Shown here piece by piece: positions 8,613 to 18,315 of a DNA stretch of 64,000 bases; position 1 is the stretch's first letter, and each line of letters begins with the position of its first letter. Both the position numbers and the translations under genes were made by a program. This DNA comes from DATKPE01 sp033854175 (lineage in GTDB: Bacteria > Bacteroidota > Ignavibacteria > UBA10030 > SZUA-254), in contig JAWOKN010000054.1 of NCBI GenBank assembly GCA_033854175.1, forward strand, positions 1 through 64,000, given 5' to 3'. Under the pieces are notes generated by a model. It was not told the DNA's origin. It searched no databases and saw only the letters and a program-made list of their open reading frames with translations.

Positions 8613-9092
8613 ATGACCCCCAAGGAAATCCTCGACAGCCTGAAAGCGACGTTCGGCGACTCGGTCACCGAGATCAAAACCGAGGGCGTCATCCAGCCCT
8701 ATGCAAAGATTAAACCCGATGCACTCAGGGACGTCTCCCTCTTCCTCCGCAATGACCCCGAGATCCAGTGCGACTATCTGAAATGCCTCAGCGGCCTCGA
8801 TTACGGCAAGGGTCTGCTCGGCGTGGTCTATCACCTCGGCTCAATCGCGAAGAAGCATAACATCACACTGAAAGTGGAAGTCCCCGCGGAGAAGGCCGAA
8901 CTTGCAACGGTGTCGGATATCTGGGAGAGCGCCAATTGGCATGAACGGGAAGCCTACGATCTGATCGGTATACGGTTTCTCGGTCACCCCGACCTGCGGA
9001 GGATTTTACTGCCGGATGACTGGCAGGGCCATCCGCTAAGGAAGGATTTCAAGGTACCTGAATTTTACCGGGGGATGAAGGTTCCCTACTGA
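8613..9092 (+). CDS. nuoC: NADH-quinone oxidoreductase subunit C
   Basis: The 159-residue product matches the 30-kDa subunit of the peripheral arm. The signature WHEREAYDLIGIRFLGHPDLRRILLPDDWQGHPLRKDF spans roughly residues 110-147. It has no cofactor of its own and supports NuoD and NuoB. NuoC is separate from NuoD here, not fused as in Escherichia coli. Confidence 0.95.
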   Translation: MTPKEILDSLKATFGDSVTEIKTEGVIQPYAKIKPDALRDVSLFLRNDPEIQCDYLKCLSGLDYGKGLLGVVYHLGSIAKKHNITLKVEVPAEKAELATVSDIWESANWHEREAYDLIGIRFLGHPDLRRILLPDDWQGHPLRKDFKVPEFYRGMKVPY

Positions 9093-9105
9093 TGCCGCCT
9101 CGAGC

Positions 9106-10272
9106 ATGACGATCCACGATCCCCTCACCATACCGCACAAAACATCCACCGGCCGGAATATCCGCACCGAGGAGATGATCATTAATATGGGGCCCCAGCA
9201 CCCCTCGACCCATGGCGTCCTGCGCCTCGAACTCGTGGTCGACGGTGAAATTGTCGTCGATGTCATCCCCCATATCGGCTACCTCCACCGCTGCTTCGAA
9301 AAACATGCCGAACATATGACCAATTACCAGCAGGTCATACCCTACTGCGACAGGATGGATTATGTCGCCGCCATGCATATGGAACTCGGCTATGTCCTGG
9401 CCGTGGAGAAACTTCTCGGCATCCAGATCCCGGAACGCGTCGAGTATATCCGCGTCATCATGACGGAACTCCAGCGGATTGCATCGCATCTGATCGCCGC
9501 CGGAACCTACGGCCTCGATATCGGCGCCTTTACACCGTTCCTCTATATGTTCCGCGAACGGGAACATATCCTCGACCTTTTTGAGATGACCTGCGGCGCA
9601 CGCCTTTTGTATAACTATTTCTGGGTCGGCGGGGTCTCCCATGACCTCCCCCCGGGCTTCATCGATAAGGCAAAGGCGTTCTGCAAATATTTCCGCCCCA
9701 AGATCAAGGAGTATAACGACCTCCTTTCCTATAATGAGATTTTTGTCAGGCGTACCGCACATGTCGGCATCCTTCCCCCCGATGTCGCCATCGCCTACGG
9801 CTGCTCGGGCCCGATGCTCCGCGGCTCAGGCGTCAACTGGGACCTCCGCCGCGACGACCCGTATTCGATCTATGACCGATTCCAGTGGGAGGTTCAGATA
9901 GGCAAGGGGGAGGTCGGAACGGTCGGGGATTGCTGGGACCGGTATATGGTCCGCATCCGCGAAATGGAACAGAGTACCAGCATCATCGAACAGGCCCTCG
10001 AACAGATCCCCACAGGTGATGTCTCCTCGGCCATTCCAAAACGGATCCGCCCCAATCCCGGCGATGTCTATGTCAGGTCGGAAGCCGCACGCGGCGAGAT
10101 TGGATTTTATGTCGTCAGCGATGGATCGGCAACCCCCTACCGCATCAAGGCGCGTTCACCCTCCTTCGTGAACCTTTCAGTCCTGCCGGAAATCTCGAGA
10201 GGCTCGATGATCGCCGATGTCGTCGCGATCGCCGGCAGCACCGATATCGTCCTCGGGGAGGTCGACAGGTAG
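9106..10272 (+). CDS. nuoD: NADH-quinone oxidoreductase subunit D
   Basis: The 388-residue protein is the 49-kDa subunit that forms the quinone pocket with NuoB. It shows NMGPQHPSTHGVLRLELVVDGE (with the quinone-pocket His), HIGYLHRCFEKHAE, and the C-terminal RSPSFVNLSVL and DVVAIAGSTDIVLGEVDR. Nickel-ligand cysteines of the related hydrogenases are absent, so it is complex I and not a hydrogenase large subunit. The ATG at 9106 gives a normal length. Confidence 0.97.
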   Translation: MTIHDPLTIPHKTSTGRNIRTEEMIINMGPQHPSTHGVLRLELVVDGEIVVDVIPHIGYLHRCFEKHAEHMTNYQQVIPYCDRMDYVAAMHMELGYVLAVEKLLGIQIPERVEYIRVIMTELQRIASHLIAAGTYGLDIGAFTPFLYMFREREHILDLFEMTCGARLLYNYFWVGGVSHDLPPGFIDKAKAFCKYFRPKIKEYNDLLSYNEIFVRRTAHVGILPPDVAIAYGCSGPMLRGSGVNWDLRRDDPYSIYDRFQWEVQIGKGEVGTVGDCWDRYMVRIREMEQSTSIIEQALEQIPTGDVSSAIPKRIRPNPGDVYVRSEAARGEIGFYVVSDGSATPYRIKARSPSFVNLSVLPEISRGSMIADVVAIAGSTDIVLGEVDR

Positions 10273-10275
10273 AGC

Positions 10276-11295
10276 ATGGAATCACTCCTGAGAAGCGTCG
10301 TCGACAACTCCCTCATCGTCTATTTCATCATGGCGATCCTGCCGCTTGTCTGGATCGTACCCTATGCCCTGGCGGCCGTGTGGCTTGAACGGAAGGTCTC
10401 CGCGCATATGCAGGACAGACTCGGACCGATGTTTGCCGGCGGATGGCATGGCTGGGCACAGACGATCGCCGATATCCTCAAACTGATCCAGAAGGAGGAT
10501 ATTGTTCCGGCTGCCGCCGATAAGAAACTCCACCTCCTCGCCCCGTACCTCGCGTTTATCGGCTCCTATGCGGCCTATGCGGCGATCCCCTTCTCAAGTG
10601 CCTTCATCGGCAGCAATATCAATATCGGTCTTTTTTATGTCGTCGCCGTTTCATCCATCGTCGTCGTCGGCCTCCTCATGGCGGGCTGGTCCTCGAATAA
10701 CAAGTGGTCGCTCCTCGGCGCGTTGCGCTCCGCCGCTCAGATCGTCAGCTACGAAATCCCGAGCGTCATCGCACTTCTTGTCGTCGTGATGATCGCCGGT
10801 ACCCTGAACCTCCAGGAGATCAATCTCCAGCAGTCGGGCTGGTTCTGGAATTGGTTCATTTTCAAGAAGTTTCCGTTCGTCTTTCTTGCCTTCCTGATCT
10901 ATTTTGTCGCCTCACTGGCAGAAACGAACCGTACACCCTTCGATATCCCCGAGGCGGAATCGGAACTTGTCGCGGGCTACCATACGGAATACAGCGGGAT
11001 GAAGTTTGCCATGTTTTTCCTGGCCGAATATGCCAATATGTTTGCCGTCTCCGCAATAGCCTCGACACTCTTCCTCGGCGGCTGGAACAGCCCGTTCGGT
11101 GCAGCCCTCAACGGCCCCGTCTGGGGCGCGTTCTGGTTCCTTTCAAAGGGGATGTTCTTTGTCGTCGTACAGATGTGGCTCCGGTGGACCCTCCCACGCC
11201 TCAGGGTCGACCAACTGATGTATATCTCGTGGAAGGTTCTTACACCCTGGGCCTTTGTCTGCATCCTGGCTGTCGGTGCATGGATGATCTTCTGA
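10276..11295 (+). CDS. nuoH: NADH-quinone oxidoreductase subunit H
   Basis: The 339-residue membrane protein has eight or nine predicted helices and the family motifs AVWLERKVSAHMQDRLGP near the N-terminus and SLAETNRTPFDIPEAESELVAGYHTEYSGMKFA in the centre. It forms the floor of the quinone tunnel and the first proton path. It starts 3 bases after the nuoD stop. Confidence 0.97.
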   Translation: MESLLRSVVDNSLIVYFIMAILPLVWIVPYALAAVWLERKVSAHMQDRLGPMFAGGWHGWAQTIADILKLIQKEDIVPAAADKKLHLLAPYLAFIGSYAAYAAIPFSSAFIGSNINIGLFYVVAVSSIVVVGLLMAGWSSNNKWSLLGALRSAAQIVSYEIPSVIALLVVVMIAGTLNLQEINLQQSGWFWNWFIFKKFPFVFLAFLIYFVASLAETNRTPFDIPEAESELVAGYHTEYSGMKFAMFFLAEYANMFAVSAIASTLFLGGWNSPFGAALNGPVWGAFWFLSKGMFFVVVQMWLRWTLPRLRVDQLMYISWKVLTPWAFVCILAVGAWMIF

Positions 11296-11310
11296 ACAAG
11301 GTGATGGACG

Positions 11311-11955
11311 ATGAGTGAATATTTCAGAAATATTTTTAAGTCGGTCTGGACGGTTCTGATCGGGATGAAGGTGACCTTTGTCCACCTCTTCACACCCGCC
11401 GTCACGATCCAGTACCCCGACGTCCGGCCGAAACTTCCCGAACGCGCCCGGAACAGACTCTATGTCAATATGGACGACTGCATCGGCTGCTACCAGTGCG
11501 ATATGGCCTGCCCTGTCGATTGTATCACGATCGAAACGGTCAAATCACTCCCCACCGAGGACCTCGGGATGACCTCCACCGGCCAGAAGAAGAAATTGTG
11601 GGTGACGAAGTTCGATATCGATATCGCCAAGTGCTGCTATTGCGCCCTCTGCGTCTATCCCTGCCCCACAGAGTGCATCAAGATGACCGATGTCTACGAA
11701 TTCTCCGAATATGACCGGACGAATCTTATTTATAACTATGCCACACTGACACCGGCGGAGATTGCCCAGGTCAAGGCCAGGGCCGCCGAGATGGAGAAGG
11801 AACTGGCCGCGAAAAAGGCCGCTGCGGCCGCCGCAGCCGCTCAGGCGAAGGCTGCTGCACCAGCCGCCGCCGCCCCGGCACCGGCCGCTGCCAAACCTCC
11901 GGCACCGGGCCCGCAAAAACCGCCTCCCCAGAATCCTCCGAAACCGAATCCGTGA
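11311..11955 (+). CDS. nuoI: NADH-quinone oxidoreductase subunit I with an Ala/Pro-rich tail
   Basis: This 214-residue protein is the ferredoxin-like subunit with two 4Fe-4S clusters (N6a, N6b): CIGCYQCDMACPVDC near residue 57 and CCYCALCVYPCPTEC near residue 108. The core ends by about residue 150. It is followed by a charged helix and then some 50 residues made almost only of Ala, Pro and Lys. That low-complexity tail is unusual for NuoI. Its reading frame stays open through a GC-rich repeat-like stretch and ends at the nuoJ start, so it looks genuine and not a frameshift. Its function is unknown. Confidence 0.94.
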   Translation: MSEYFRNIFKSVWTVLIGMKVTFVHLFTPAVTIQYPDVRPKLPERARNRLYVNMDDCIGCYQCDMACPVDCITIETVKSLPTEDLGMTSTGQKKKLWVTKFDIDIAKCCYCALCVYPCPTECIKMTDVYEFSEYDRTNLIYNYATLTPAEIAQVKARAAEMEKELAAKKAAAAAAAAQAKAAAPAAAAPAPAAAKPPAPGPQKPPPQNPPKPNP

Positions 11956-12482
11956 TGGATCTGAATTTTTACGATATCGTTTTTTACTTTTTCGCCGCCG
12001 TGACGGTCATCTCGGCCATGGTCGTCGTTTTCTCGAGAAATATCATGTATTCGGCGTTCTCACTCCTTTTTACGTTTTTCGGCGTGGCGGGTATCTATGT
12101 CCTCCTGAATGCCGATTTCATCGCGGTCGCCCAGCTGCTCATCTATGTCGGCGGTATCCTCGTCCTCCTCATGTTCGGCATCATGCTCACCAACCGGGTC
12201 ATCAGCGTCGATATCAAAACCGGTACCATGCAGACGCTTCCGGCCTCGGTCCTTGCCGCCTTTACCGCGGGCGCCCTCTGCGGCATTTTCTATATCACCG
12301 ACTGGAAGGTGATTGAACATATCCCCGACGTGAAGACAACCACCAACCCTCTGGGAGAAATGTTCATGACCACCTATGTCCTCCCCTTCGAGGTCGTTTC
12401 GGTTGTGCTCCTGGTGGCGCTTGTCGGCGCAGCCATGATGGCCCGGAAGGATAAATCATCGCTTTTTTCACGATCGCAATAG
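11955..12482 (+). CDS. nuoJ: NADH-quinone oxidoreductase subunit J
   Basis: The product of about 175 residues has five transmembrane helices and the NuoJ segment ADFIAVAQLLIYVGGILVLLMFGIMLT, whose central glycines belong to the pi-bulge helix that switches during turnover. A GTG three bases upstream is an alternative start; I use the ATG. It overlaps the nuoI stop and precedes nuoK by a few bases. Confidence 0.95.
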   Translation: MDLNFYDIVFYFFAAVTVISAMVVVFSRNIMYSAFSLLFTFFGVAGIYVLLNADFIAVAQLLIYVGGILVLLMFGIMLTNRVISVDIKTGTMQTLPASVLAAFTAGALCGIFYITDWKVIEHIPDVKTTTNPLGEMFMTTYVLPFEVVSVVLLVALVGAAMMARKDKSSLFSRSQ

Positions 12483-12489
12483 CCTGAAG

Positions 12490-12798
12490 ATGCACGTCAG
12501 CCTCATACATTATCTTGTCACGAGCGCGATCCTCTTCTCCCTCGGCCTCTACGGCGTCATTACTCGCCGCAACGCTATCCTTGTCCTGATGGGGATCGAA
12601 TTGATTCTGAATTCGGCGAATATCAATTTTATCGCCTTCTCCCGCTATGGCGGCATGCGCATGGACGGTCAGGCCATAGCCGTCTTCGTCATCGTCCTTG
12701 CCGCCGCCGAGGCCGCAATCGCTCTGGCGATCGTCCTCAATATCTATCACCGCTTTGATACGATTAATATCGACGAAATCAGCAAATTAAAGGAATAG
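12490..12798 (+). CDS. nuoK: NADH-quinone oxidoreductase subunit K
   Basis: The 102-residue protein has three helices with two buried glutamates: one in LMGIELILNSANINFI and one in AAAEAAIALAIVL. Both belong to the proton path of the E-channel region. Size and order are canonical. Confidence 0.96.
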   Translation: MHVSLIHYLVTSAILFSLGLYGVITRRNAILVLMGIELILNSANINFIAFSRYGGMRMDGQAIAVFVIVLAAAEAAIALAIVLNIYHRFDTINIDEISKLKE

Positions 12799-12801
12799 GA
12801 T

Positions 12802-15048
12802 TTGTCCCAGGAATTGATCATCAAACTTGCCCTTACGGTTCTCCTTGCTCCGCTGCTCGGATTTGTCGTCCTGATATTTTTCGGCAAGCGGCTCTCCCGC
12901 CAGGGGGACTGGTACGGAACGGGCATCCTGTTTTTGTGCCTCGCTCTGTCCGCCATCGTCCTTTTCCAGAAGCTGACACACTACGAGGAACCGATCGTTT
13001 TTAACTTCCAGTGGTTCGATTTCGGCAATGTGCCGGTCGTCGGCACCCTCCCCGTCATCCTCGGCATCACGATCGATAACCTCTCGGCCATCATGATGGT
13101 GACGGTCTGCATCGTCAGCGCATTCGTGCACCTGTTCTCCATCGGCTATATGAAGGACGACGTCCGCTATGCGCGCTACTACGCCTATCTCGGACTGTTC
13201 ACGTTCTCGATGCTCATGATCGTCCTGACGAGCAATTTCTTTACGATGTATGTGGGGTGGGAACTGGTCGGCCTGAGTTCCTATCTCCTGATCGGCCACT
13301 GGTATGAAAAAACCTCCGCCTCCGATGCAGCCAAAAAGGCCTTCATCGTCAACAGGGTGGGCGATGTCGGCATGTTCACCGGCATCCTGATTCTCTATTT
13401 CACGTTCCATACCTTCGGCTTCAGGGAAATTTTCGCCGGCATCGGCTCAGGCCAGATCCCCCTGGGGAGCGAGGGGTGGCTTACCGCCGCCGGAATACTG
13501 ATCTTCTGCGGCGCGGTCGGCAAATCCGCCCAGTTCCCCCTCCATGTATGGCTTCCCGATGCCATGGAAGGCCCGACTCCGGTCAGCGCCCTGATCCATG
13601 CCGCCACGATGGTCGCAGCAGGCGTCTACCTCGTCGCGCGCACGTTTCCGCTGATGACCGCCGATGCCCTCGTCGTCATCGCCTATATCGGCGCCATTAC
13701 CGCCTTTATTTCCGCCACGATCGCCATCGCCCAGAACGATATCAAGAAGGTCCTCGCCTATTCGACCATCTCCCAGCTCGGCTATATGATCATGGGCCTC
13801 GGCGTCGGCGCCTGGACGGCAGGGTTCTTCCACCTCGTCACCCATGCCATGTTCAAAGCCGGCCTCTTTCTCGGCTCCGGTTCGGTCATCCATGCCATGC
13901 ACCATGCCCTCCACCATGAGAACGACCACCATACGGATCCGCAGGATATCCGCAATATGGGAGGGCTGAGGAAGAAACTGCCCATCACCTTTGCCACGTT
14001 CCTTACGTTCACACTGGCCATCAGCGGCGTTCCGCTCACATCGGGTTTCCTCAGCAAGGACTCAATTCTCGCCGGAACTCTCGCATTCGGAAATCTTACG
14101 GGCCACTATCTTATCCCCATCATCGGATTTTTTGTCGCAGGCCTGACCGCGTTCTATATGTTCCGCCTCGTCATTCTGACTTTTACCGGAAACCATCAGG
14201 TTGCCAGCCGGTCCGAACATCTCCGTGAATCGCCCCTGACGATGACAATTCCGCTCATCGGTTTTGCCGTCCTGTGCGTGTTTGTCTTTTATTCCTTTAA
14301 TCCGGTCGATGCAACAGACGGGTGGATTTCACGCGCCCTCGAACGGCCCGAATCGGTCGTTCCCGCACATCTCCGGCCGGCCGGGCTGCCGTTATTCGAG
14401 GAGGCCCACCACGCCGCCCACCTGCCGGCTATGCTCCTGTCACTCGGCATCGCCGGTCTCGGCATTCTCCTCGCCTTTGTCACCTATTACTGGAAGAAAA
14501 TCAGCGCCGATGCCCTCGCCGCACGCTTCCAGGGCCTCTATACGTTCCTCCTGAACAAATGGTACTTCGATGAACTCTACGGAAAGGTGGTTGTCGGCGG
14601 GACACTTCTTGTGTCGAGAATTCTGAGGTGGTTTGATAATACGATCGTCGATGGCTTTGTCAACGGCGTCGCAAGCTGGACCTATGCATCGGTCTTCGGA
14701 TATACACGCCAGGTGAAGGAAAAAAGGATCAGCGCGGCTGTTTTTCTGGCCGTCGGCGCACTGGTCGCCATCCTTGTCGCATGGTGGACCGGTGAGTGGT
14801 TCTGGATGCAGCAGGGGTATGCCCGGGCCGTTGTCTTCGGCGGCCTGGCAGGCTTGCTCACATTCTTTTTCTTCTGGGCCGGCGCAGGCGGCTTCGACCA
14901 CTATATCGTCGACGGCGCCGTCAACGGTGTCGGATACTTTTCAGGCTTCTTCGGCATTCTGTTCCGGAAGCTCCAGACCGGCCGCGTCCAGACCTATATC
15001 GCCCTGGTGATCTTTGGCACGATGGTGCTCTTTTATGTTTTTCGGTAA
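12802..15048 (+). CDS. nuoL: NADH-quinone oxidoreductase subunit L
   Basis: The 748-residue antiporter-like subunit is the most distal proton pump and carries the long lateral helix. Key segments are FVGWELVGLSSYLLIGHWYE-like (pumping Glu), GKSAQFPLHVWLPDAMEGPTPVSALIHAATMVAAGVYL and KKVLAYSTISQLGYM. It is somewhat longer than the E. coli protein, with an extended C-terminal helical part after residue 560. Translation starts at a TTG three bases after the nuoK stop; no better ATG exists nearby. Confidence 0.96.
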   Translation: MSQELIIKLALTVLLAPLLGFVVLIFFGKRLSRQGDWYGTGILFLCLALSAIVLFQKLTHYEEPIVFNFQWFDFGNVPVVGTLPVILGITIDNLSAIMMVTVCIVSAFVHLFSIGYMKDDVRYARYYAYLGLFTFSMLMIVLTSNFFTMYVGWELVGLSSYLLIGHWYEKTSASDAAKKAFIVNRVGDVGMFTGILILYFTFHTFGFREIFAGIGSGQIPLGSEGWLTAAGILIFCGAVGKSAQFPLHVWLPDAMEGPTPVSALIHAATMVAAGVYLVARTFPLMTADALVVIAYIGAITAFISATIAIAQNDIKKVLAYSTISQLGYMIMGLGVGAWTAGFFHLVTHAMFKAGLFLGSGSVIHAMHHALHHENDHHTDPQDIRNMGGLRKKLPITFATFLTFTLAISGVPLTSGFLSKDSILAGTLAFGNLTGHYLIPIIGFFVAGLTAFYMFRLVILTFTGNHQVASRSEHLRESPLTMTIPLIGFAVLCVFVFYSFNPVDATDGWISRALERPESVVPAHLRPAGLPLFEEAHHAAHLPAMLLSLGIAGLGILLAFVTYYWKKISADALAARFQGLYTFLLNKWYFDELYGKVVVGGTLLVSRILRWFDNTIVDGFVNGVASWTYASVFGYTRQVKEKRISAAVFLAVGALVAILVAWWTGEWFWMQQGYARAVVFGGLAGLLTFFFFWAGAGGFDHYIVDGAVNGVGYFSGFFGILFRKLQTGRVQTYIALVIFGTMVLFYVFR

Positions 15049-15093
15049 CTCAGGCTGTACCCGGAATTTTTTATTCATGAAGGTCATAGACTT

Positions 15094-16695
15094 ATGCAAC
15101 TATTCGGATTAGGCGTACTTACCTGGATCACGTTCCTCCCGATTCTCGGGATGGTCCTCGTCCTGCTTCTCCCGAAGGAGAACAAGGCGGCGATCCGCTG
15201 GACCTCTGCCGTTGCAACCGCACTCCAGCTTCTCCTGGCCGTCTTTATCTATACAAACTTCAACAGAAGCCTCTCGGGGATCAATACTCCCGACGGATTC
15301 CAGTTCGTCGAAAAAGCAAGCTGGATCGATGTCCGGTCCGTCGCCTGGTTCGGCAGAGTCCATATCGACTATTTTATGGGTATCGACGGCCTGAGCATCC
15401 TCATGGTCATCCTCACGGCCATCATCTCGTTTATCGCCGTGTTCGCATCCTGGGGCATCGAAAAATCCGTCAAGGGCTACTTTGCACTTCTGCTCCTTCT
15501 GGATACCGGCATGATGGGGGTCTTCGTCTCCCTCGACTTTTTCCTCTTCTACGTCTTCTGGGAACTCATGCTCCTTCCGATGTATTTCCTCATCGGGGTC
15601 TGGGGCGGCCCAAGGAGGGAATATGCCGCGATCAAGTTCTTCCTCTATACGCTCTTCGGAAGCGTCCTGATGCTCCTTGCCATGATCGCCCTCTATTTCA
15701 GCGTCAGTGTCGCCGATCCGGCCACGGGAGAGAAGATCCATACGTTTAATATGCTCGCGATGATGAATCCGGCAAATTATGACCCGGGATCGCTCCTTGC
15801 CGGACTGCATACCACCTGGCGCTATATCGCCTTTATTGCCCTTTTTATAGGATTTGCAATCAAGGTCCCCATTTTTCCGTTCCATACGTGGCTCCCCGAT
15901 GCCCACGTCGAAGCCCCGACTGCCATCAGCGTGATTCTGGCCGGCGTGCTTCTGAAAATGGGAACCTACGGCCTCCTCCGCGTCAGCTACCCGATGTTCC
16001 CGGATGCGACGGTCCATTACCAGATCCCCCTGGCAATCCTGGCGTTTATTAATATTGTCTACGGGGCCCTCTGCGCTATGGCCCAGGATGACTTCAAGAA
16101 ACTGATCGCCTATTCGTCGATCAGCCATATGGGCATCGTCCTTCTGGGTATGGCCGCCCTCAATACCCAGGGAATGACCGGCGCCATCTTCCAGATGTTT
16201 AACCACGGCACGATCACCGCCATGCTCTTTCTTATTGTGGGCGTCATCTATGACCGTGCCCATACCCGCGGCCTGAATGAGTTCGGCGGCCTCATGAACC
16301 AGATGCCGAAGTATTCGGGCGTCATGACCGTGGCCTTTTTTGCCGCCCTCGGTCTCCCCGGTCTGAGCGGCTTTATCAGCGAGGCGTTCTCGTTCCTCGG
16401 GGCGTTCCAGTCCGCCACGATCCGCTCGATTACAATCGCTTCCACGATCGGCATCGTCCTCACCGCGGGCTATATGCTCTGGACCCTCCAGCGCGTCTTC
16501 CTCGGCTCACTCCCGGAACGCTGGAAATCACTCCCGGATATCAACGGGAGGGAACTTTTTACACTGGTCCCCCTGGCCGTCATCGTCATTTTCCTGGGGA
16601 TCTATCCGGCTCCGGCCATCAATCTGATGACCTCCGCCGTCAATACGCTCGTCAATGTCGTCCAGGTCGGAAGCGTCGCAATGCTCGGTCATTGA
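15094..16695 (+). CDS. nuoM: NADH-quinone oxidoreductase subunit M
   Basis: The 533-residue antiporter-like subunit has about fourteen helices. FWELMLLPMYFLIGVWGG holds the pumping Glu, and IKVPIFPFHTWLPDAHVEAPTAISVILAGVLLKMGTYGLLR the central Lys region. LIAYSSISHMGIVLLG is also typical. It follows nuoL by 45 bases. Confidence 0.96.
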   Translation: MQLFGLGVLTWITFLPILGMVLVLLLPKENKAAIRWTSAVATALQLLLAVFIYTNFNRSLSGINTPDGFQFVEKASWIDVRSVAWFGRVHIDYFMGIDGLSILMVILTAIISFIAVFASWGIEKSVKGYFALLLLLDTGMMGVFVSLDFFLFYVFWELMLLPMYFLIGVWGGPRREYAAIKFFLYTLFGSVLMLLAMIALYFSVSVADPATGEKIHTFNMLAMMNPANYDPGSLLAGLHTTWRYIAFIALFIGFAIKVPIFPFHTWLPDAHVEAPTAISVILAGVLLKMGTYGLLRVSYPMFPDATVHYQIPLAILAFINIVYGALCAMAQDDFKKLIAYSSISHMGIVLLGMAALNTQGMTGAIFQMFNHGTITAMLFLIVGVIYDRAHTRGLNEFGGLMNQMPKYSGVMTVAFFAALGLPGLSGFISEAFSFLGAFQSATIRSITIASTIGIVLTAGYMLWTLQRVFLGSLPERWKSLPDINGRELFTLVPLAVIVIFLGIYPAPAINLMTSAVNTLVNVVQVGSVAMLGH

Positions 16696-16726
16696 CGCCC
16701 AAAGCCGCACCTGAACCGGAACTCTT

Positions 16727-18226
16727 ATGCTTGAACATATTCTCGAAAGCACATACCTTCTTCAGCCGGAAACAGCCCTCCTGGCGGGTTTCTGCGCGAC
16801 GCTCATTTTTGCCTTCGTGTTTCCGAAAGGGGGGACAAGGTTCGGCTGGCTCGCCCTCCTTGTCCTCGCCATTTCAGGATATCTCCTTGTGGCCCAGGCC
16901 GCCGCAGGCCCCAGGACGATCTTCAGCAATATGCTTGCCGTCGACGGCTTTTCCGTCTTCTTCAAGTCGGTCGTCCTCCTGAGTTCCGCACTTGTGGTGA
17001 TTTTTTCGTTCCACCTGAAGGAACTCACCACCCTCCGCCGCCCCCTGGGTGAGTATTATGCGATCATCCTTGCCCTCGCACTCGGCACGTTCTTTATGGC
17101 GGGGGCGAGCAACCTTCTCATGATCTATCTCTCACTTGAACTCACCAGCATCAGTTCCTATATCCTCGCCGGGTATACGAAGGACGCGGAGGATTCAAGC
17201 GAGGCCTCCCTGAAGTATGTCATCTATGGGGCAGTTTCCTCGGGCATCATGCTCTATGGGATTTCCATCCTCTACGGCCTCACCGGTGCCGTCGATCTCT
17301 ACGGAATACAGAAGGCGATCATGATGGGGAATATCAACGAGATCGCCCTCATTATCGCCGGCATTTTTATTGTCGCAGGCTTCGGATATAAGATCTCGGC
17401 AGTCCCGTTCCACTTCTGGACACCCGACGTCTATGAGGGCGCACCGATAACGATTACCGCACTCCTGTCGGTCGCCTCCAAGGCCGCCGGGTTTGCCATG
17501 ATGATCCGGTTCTTCAAGGTGAGCTTCCTCGACGTCACCGTCGGGAACCTCCTCCCCGGATACTGGGCCGTCTTCCAGGGATTTCAGTGGAACCACCTCC
17601 TGGCAATCCTGTCGGTTCTGACGATGACGATCGGTAACCTGGTCGCCATCTGGCAGACCAATATGAAACGACTCCTGGCCTACTCCAGTATCGCCCATGC
17701 AGGCTATATGCTCCTTGGCGTCGTCGTCCTCTCGAACGAAGGTCTCGCCGCCGTCCTCATTTATTTTGTCGTCTACCTCTTTATGAACCTGGGGGCGTTT
17801 TATTGCGTCCTCCTCATCGCCAATGAAACCGGCAGCGAGGATATCGAGGATTATAAGGGGCTCGGCTTCCGCTCCCCCTTTATCGGCGTGGCTCTGACGA
17901 TTTTTCTCCTCTCCCTGACGGGCGTTCCGCCGACCGCCGGCTTTATCGGGAAATTGTACCTCTTCGCCGCACTCATCAACGCGAAGCTGATCACGCTTGC
18001 CGTCATCGGCGTCCTGAACAGTGTCGTGTCTCTCTATTATTATGCGCGGGTCCTGCGGAATATGTTTTTGCGCGATCCCGGCTCCTCAGACCGGGATCTG
18101 AAATTTTCTCCCGCGCAGGTCGTCCTTGTCCTGATTCTCGTCATCCCGACGATCCTCCTGGGGCTCTATTTTACCCCCCTCGTTGAGTATGCCCAGGCGT
18201 CGGTCTCGATGTTCGGCGTCAGATGA
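16727..18226 (+). CDS. nuoN: NADH-quinone oxidoreductase subunit N
   Basis: The 499-residue antiporter-like subunit has MIYLSLELTSISSYILAGY with the pumping Glu, AVPFHFWTPDVYEGAPITITALLSVASKAAGFAM and LLAYSSIAHAGYML. It closes the cluster. No nuoE, nuoF or nuoG lies downstream, so the enzyme probably uses a donor other than NADH through NuoEFG, or those genes lie elsewhere. Confidence 0.96.
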   Translation: MLEHILESTYLLQPETALLAGFCATLIFAFVFPKGGTRFGWLALLVLAISGYLLVAQAAAGPRTIFSNMLAVDGFSVFFKSVVLLSSALVVIFSFHLKELTTLRRPLGEYYAIILALALGTFFMAGASNLLMIYLSLELTSISSYILAGYTKDAEDSSEASLKYVIYGAVSSGIMLYGISILYGLTGAVDLYGIQKAIMMGNINEIALIIAGIFIVAGFGYKISAVPFHFWTPDVYEGAPITITALLSVASKAAGFAMMIRFFKVSFLDVTVGNLLPGYWAVFQGFQWNHLLAILSVLTMTIGNLVAIWQTNMKRLLAYSSIAHAGYMLLGVVVLSNEGLAAVLIYFVVYLFMNLGAFYCVLLIANETGSEDIEDYKGLGFRSPFIGVALTIFLLSLTGVPPTAGFIGKLYLFAALINAKLITLAVIGVLNSVVSLYYYARVLRNMFLRDPGSSDRDLKFSPAQVVLVLILVIPTILLGLYFTPLVEYAQASVSMFGVR

Positions 18227-18256
18227 CCGGCCGGCCCGACAGGCTGAGCGTTTTTT

Positions 18257-18285
18257 TTGACCTTCATGAAAATAATTTGTAGCTT
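18257..18285 (+). promoter_or_regulatory. Promoter of the two-component pair
   Basis: TTGACC (18257-18262), 17 bases, then TAGCTTT (from 18280). The -35 box directly follows a run of eight T after a GC-rich stretch that may end the nuo transcript. The response-regulator ATG is 31 bases beyond the -10 box. Confidence 0.6.
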
Positions 18286-18315
18286 TCCGTCCGGGCGGGA
18301 GCTCAGTCACAAAAA

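Noticed and set aside
15109..16263. A 384-codon open frame opposite nuoM, very rich in Asp, Glu, His and Gly
   Set aside because: Its composition is the expected complement of a hydrophobic membrane-protein gene. nuoM is certain.
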